Shown here piece after piece: positions 6,044 to 8,298 of a stretch of 8,298 nt of DNA. Below the pieces are notes generated by a model. That model was not told where the DNA came from and made no database searches. It saw nothing but the letters and a program-made list of their open reading frames with translations. The position numbers and the translations under genes are program-made. The first letter of the stretch is position 1. Each line of letters starts with the position of its first letter. Source of the stretch: JAEZKC01 sp046538945 (lineage in GTDB: Bacteria > Fibrobacterota > Chitinivibrionia > Chitinivibrionales > Chitinispirillaceae); assembly GCA_046538945.1 (NCBI GenBank), contig JBKHHW010000137.1, positions 1-8,298 of the forward strand. Direction: 5' to 3'.

Positions 6044-7622
6044 TCACAAACGAAATGAAGAACGTGCTGCCGTCCCTGCGCACCAGCAGTAAAACCGCTT
6101 GACCTGTTTGCAGACTCTTGGCAAACTGCACGAATTCCTTTTCGTTTTTCAGTGCATCGACAGTGCCGTTCTGACTGTGGGCCTCCAGGATTATGTCCCC
6201 CGGCACCAGCTCCGACCTGCTGTCAGCCAGTGAAGGGTCAACCTTCACCACCAGAACCCCCTCGATCTCCTTTGGAATGTTGTACCGGTTGCGGGCATCC
6301 TCAGTGATTGTGCTCACCTCTATTCCGGTTCTGTTCTGGTCCTCACCCTTCTGAGGATAGGCAGAAGGCGTATTCTCCTCCTCTTCCTCCGGGGATGGTT
6401 CGGGAATCTTCTCCTGGGTTCTTTCCGAGACCATGAGGCTGAGGTTCATTTTTTTACCGTTGCGCATTATTTCTATGGGAACTTTCTTCCCTGGTGTGAG
6501 GGCTGCCACAATGTTGCGCAGATCATTTGAACTGAGGACCGGTTTGCCGTCTATGGACAGAATCACATCGCCGCGGCGGATGCCCGCTTTTTCGGCCGGC
6601 TGCCCCCTGAAGACATCGGAAACCAGAACTCCGGCACTGCCGTAATCAAGCCCCAGCGCTTCCCGGGCGGTGGATGAGAGGTTCTGAATCGATATGCCCA
6701 TCCACCCACGGGTCACCTCCCCCTCGTATATCAGCTCCTCCATGACCTGTTTGGCCATGTTTATAGGAATGGCGAAACCGATTCCGATGAAGCCCCCAGT
6801 TTGTGAATAGATAAGAGTGTTGATAGCGACAAGTTCACCGTATACATTAACCAGCGCACCCCCGCTGTTGCCGGGATTGATCGCCGCATCGGTCTGGATG
6901 AAATTCTGATACGTGGTGAGATCTTCCACCTGCCTTCCCATTGCGGAAACGATTCCGGCGGTGACGGTGGAGGTGAGGCTGAAGGGGTTTCCCACTGCCG
7001 CCACCCAATCGCCCGGCTTGAGCGAATCACTGTTGCCCAGATAGGCCACGGGGAGATCATCGGGAATGTCGCCCACGATTTTAAGCACGGCCACATCGCT
7101 CAGGGAGTCGATTCCGGTGACTTCCGTTTTGAAGGTGCGGTCGTTGGCCATGCGGATTTCAATTTCAGAAGCTCCCGCGATCACATGATAATTGGTAAGG
7201 ATGTACCCCTCTTCTGAAACGATTACCCCTGATCCCAGACCCTGGCTGCGCCGTTCCCGTTTTTCCATGGGCTGACCGTCCTCATCGGTCCTCCCGCGCG
7301 GCCCGAAAAAGAAGTCAAGCCCCGGATCCTCATCAAACTGACGGTAAAAGGGGTTTTTATAGAACAGCACCGTGTCGACCTTGGTGGGGATAACGGAAAC
7401 CACACAGGGCACCACCCGCTCGGCTATACGCACGAAAATGCTTCTGAACCGCTCGATGTCTTCCAGATTCTCCGTTAGGGGCCTCTGGGTGGCACCGAAG
7501 GTCACACTGCCCCTTTTGGGGCGGGATTCGGATTTCTGCTGAGCGTAGGTGCAGCTGCTGTGGAGCAGAACAAAGGTGATGATGACAAGCAGCAAGGGCG
7601 GAAATACCAGTTTCTTTTTCAT
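6039..7622 (-). CDS. HtrA/Deg-family periplasmic serine protease (two PDZ domains)
   Basis: This is a periplasmic quality-control protease that degrades misfolded envelope proteins, of the DegP/DegQ type. The product has 527 residues. In order: a Sec signal peptide (MKKK, hydrophobic core to about 20, likely cut after TYA at 27; a Cys at 24 is not in a canonical lipobox); an aromatic-rich loop before the protease core (about 90-108, like the LA loop); a trypsin-like domain with catalytic triad H146 (TNYHVIAG), D176 (SDVAVLK) and S253 (GNSGGAL); PDZ1 (about 301-400); an acidic linker (PEEEEEN, 411-417); and PDZ2 (about 430-525). The His-Asp spacing of 30 equals that of DegP. ATG 7622 is chosen: AGAGGAGAG precedes it and the signal peptide starts there. 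An in-frame ATG at 7664 lacks a ribosome binding site and lies only about 5 nt from the predicted start point. It is divergent from the stress-protein gene and likely co-regulated with it. The DegP/DegQ/DegS subtype is not assigned. Confidence 0.96.
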   Translation of the reverse strand: MKKKLVFPPLLLVIITFVLLHSSCTYAQQKSESRPKRGSVTFGATQRPLTENLEDIERFRSIFVRIAERVVPCVVSVIPTKVDTVLFYKNPFYRQFDEDPGLDFFFGPRGRTDEDGQPMEKRERRSQGLGSGVIVSEEGYILTNYHVIAGASEIEIRMANDRTFKTEVTGIDSLSDVAVLKIVGDIPDDLPVAYLGNSDSLKPGDWVAAVGNPFSLTSTVTAGIVSAMGRQVEDLTTYQNFIQTDAAINPGNSGGALVNVYGELVAINTLIYSQTGGFIGIGFAIPINMAKQVMEELIYEGEVTRGWMGISIQNLSSTAREALGLDYGSAGVLVSDVFRGQPAEKAGIRRGDVILSIDGKPVLSSNDLRNIVAALTPGKKVPIEIMRNGKKMNLSLMVSERTQEKIPEPSPEEEEENTPSAYPQKGEDQNRTGIEVSTITEDARNRYNIPKEIEGVLVVKVDPSLADSRSELVPGDIILEAHSQNGTVDALKNEKEFVQFAKSLQTGQAVLLLVRRDGSTFFISFVS

Positions 7623-7679
7623 TGTAAGCTCTCCTCTCAAGTCAGGCGGGCCGCTTATTCGCATTCGAAGGGTCTAAAG

Positions 7680-7695
7680 TTCAAATGACGTGCCA
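7680..7695 (-). promoter_or_regulatory. Candidate sigma-54 (-24/-12) promoter toward htrA
   Basis: On the minus strand TGGCACG is followed after four bases by TTGAA. The -24 box and the 10-nt distance between GG and the -12 dinucleotide are exact; the -12 element reads GA instead of the nearly invariant GC, so this promoter would be weaker. Transcription would begin near 7669, about 47 nt before the htrA ATG. Its TGGCAC is the mirror image of the -24 box of the rightward promoter, 9 bp away. Confidence 0.5.
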
Positions 7696-7710
7696 AAAGT
7701 GCACTGGCAC
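7690..7710. promoter_or_regulatory. 21-bp inverted repeat linking two divergent -24 boxes
   Basis: GTGCCA and TGGCAC are perfect 6-bp arms separated by 9 bp. The right arm is the -24 box of the rightward sigma-54-type promoter and the left arm is that of the leftward one. It can be read either as two promoters placed back to back, or as a dimer operator; the two are not exclusive. Confidence 0.55.
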
Positions 7711-7720
7711 AGCTGTTGCC
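7705..7720 (+). promoter_or_regulatory. Sigma-54 (-24/-12) promoter for the YflT-like gene
   Basis: TGGCAC, five bases, then TTGC: an exact match to the sigma-54 core consensus, with the GG and GC dinucleotides 10 nt apart as required and the preferred purine after TGGCAC. Only the last consensus position (A/T) differs (C). Transcription would begin near 7731, about 43 nt before the ATG at 7774. Sigma-54 promoters need an AAA+ enhancer-binding protein; no such gene and no evident activator site is in this window. Confidence 0.75.
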
Positions 7721-7773
7721 TCTGTTATCATGACGGTATGAGGAATTGTGTCAGTTGCTCGATCGGAGGAGCT

Positions 7774-8271
7774 ATGAAATCCATTTTTGCAGTGTTTTCG
7801 GAGATCGACCGGGCCAGAGATGCGGTCGATGAACTAATAGATGATGGTTACAAACAGGAACAAATGAATTCGGTCGTACAGGAGGGGACTGCCAAATCCT
7901 TTTTGGATGTCAACCGCCCTGAGATGAAGGTGGAGATGACAGATGCACTGGGCGGAAGACGCGTGAGGGGGCTTGATGCACTGTTCGGAGGCCAGCAGGC
8001 CGTATTCACACCCGATACCGGAAAAGTGCTGGCCGCCGGCCCAGCCGCCACCATCATGGCGAAAGCCTCCGGGGGAACCGGTACCGCCGCCCAGGGCCTG
8101 GAGGATGCACTCAGAACATTTGCGGTTCCGGACAACACAGCCCACACCTATCAGCAGAAGGTCTCCGGAGGAAGTCTTCTATTCTGGATGAGAGTCGAGG
8201 ATGAAGAGGTGTATGAGGCGGTGTCGGTGATGAAGAGTCATCAGGGTGCCGATATTCTTACCCTTCAATGA
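7774..8271 (+). CDS. YflT / general stress protein 17M-like protein
   Basis: This 165-residue cytoplasmic protein has no signal peptide or membrane helix. The N-terminal half (MKSIFAVFSEIDRARDAVDELIDDGYKQ and on, residues 1-36) has the beta-alpha-beta pattern of the YflT/general stress protein 17M family: a strand, a helix with acidic and Ala positions, then a second strand. The C-terminal part (about 86-165) also fits: an AAGP segment, a Gly/Ala-rich stretch, a short helix (LEDALRTFAVPDNTAHTYQQKV) and a strand then helix (GGSLLFWMRVEDEEVYEAVSVM) ending in HQGADI. Family proteins are stress-induced, but their biochemical role is unknown. ATG 7774 is chosen because GGAGGA stands just before it; the upstream GTG at 7690 lies inside the -24/-12 promoter region and is excluded. 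It is divergent from htrA across the double -24/-12 element. The family assignment is by pattern recognition and moderately sure; the coding call is firm. Confidence 0.85.
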   Translation: MKSIFAVFSEIDRARDAVDELIDDGYKQEQMNSVVQEGTAKSFLDVNRPEMKVEMTDALGGRRVRGLDALFGGQQAVFTPDTGKVLAAGPAATIMAKASGGTGTAAQGLEDALRTFAVPDNTAHTYQQKVSGGSLLFWMRVEDEEVYEAVSVMKSHQGADILTLQ

Positions 8272-8298
8272 TCTGAAGACCCGTTGATACGCCATGGC

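Noticed and set aside
7620..7664. Upstream in-frame ATG (7664) for htrA, adding 14 residues.
   Set aside because: No ribosome binding site precedes it, it would put residues before a complete signal peptide, and it is only about 5 nt from the predicted transcription start.
7690..7773. Upstream in-frame GTG (7690) for the YflT-like gene, adding 28 residues.
   Set aside because: It lies inside the -24/-12 promoter region and upstream of its predicted start point, while ATG 7774 has a strong GGAGGA site and begins at the family's usual N-terminus.
1..8298. Search for insertion sequences, CRISPR arrays, tRNA or rRNA genes, phage att sites and restriction or defence genes.
   Set aside because: No terminal repeats, spaced direct repeats, transposase motifs, cloverleaf sequence or defence-protein domains were seen; the window looks like core chromosome.

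Overview
This is ordinary-looking bacterial chromosome, about half G+C, densely coded on both strands. It has no mobile elements, CRISPR arrays, rRNA or tRNA that I can see. Two Sec/lipoprotein signal peptides, a periplasmic HtrA protease with two PDZ domains, and -24/-12 (sigma-54 type) promoter elements all point to a Gram-negative (diderm) bacterium. The sequence alone does not let me name the phylum.

Layout, left to right. (1) A PAP2-family phosphatase on + (3-848) runs in from the left edge; the residues before the first in-window GTG form a lipoprotein-type signal peptide. (2) A ClC-type anion channel/transporter with a C-terminal CBS pair on - (849-2618) meets it tail to tail with no base between the stop codons. 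(3) A short gap holds the terminator of the next gene. (4) A glycogen branching enzyme, GlgB, lies on - (2843-4795), with all three GH13 catalytic residues in place. (5) The 414-nt divergent region 4796-5209 holds a possibly structured glgB leader. (6) A lipoprotein of unknown function lies on + (5210-5962). (7) An HtrA/Deg-family serine protease on - (6039-7622) converges on it, with an inverted repeat in the short gap. (8) A small cytoplasmic protein resembling the YflT / general stress protein 17M family lies on + (7774-8271), divergent from htrA.

The genes do not form one operon; most look like single-gene units. The strongest functional link is between htrA and the YflT-like gene. Their 151-nt divergent region holds two back-to-back -24/-12 elements. 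The rightward one matches TGGCAC-N5-TTGC exactly; the leftward one has the same spacing with TTGA at -12. Their two TGGCAC boxes form a 21-bp inverted repeat, and the predicted start points would give leaders of about 43-47 nt to both chosen start codons. I infer a two-gene envelope/general stress module switched on by sigma-54 and an unknown enhancer-binding protein. This is the observation I would follow up first.

Second is the upstream region of glgB. It has a plausible sigma-70-type promoter, four short segments able to pair in two mutually exclusive ways, a U6 run, and a further 8-bp hairpin before the ribosome binding site. This could be an attenuator or riboswitch-like leader, but the stems are short and chance is not excluded.
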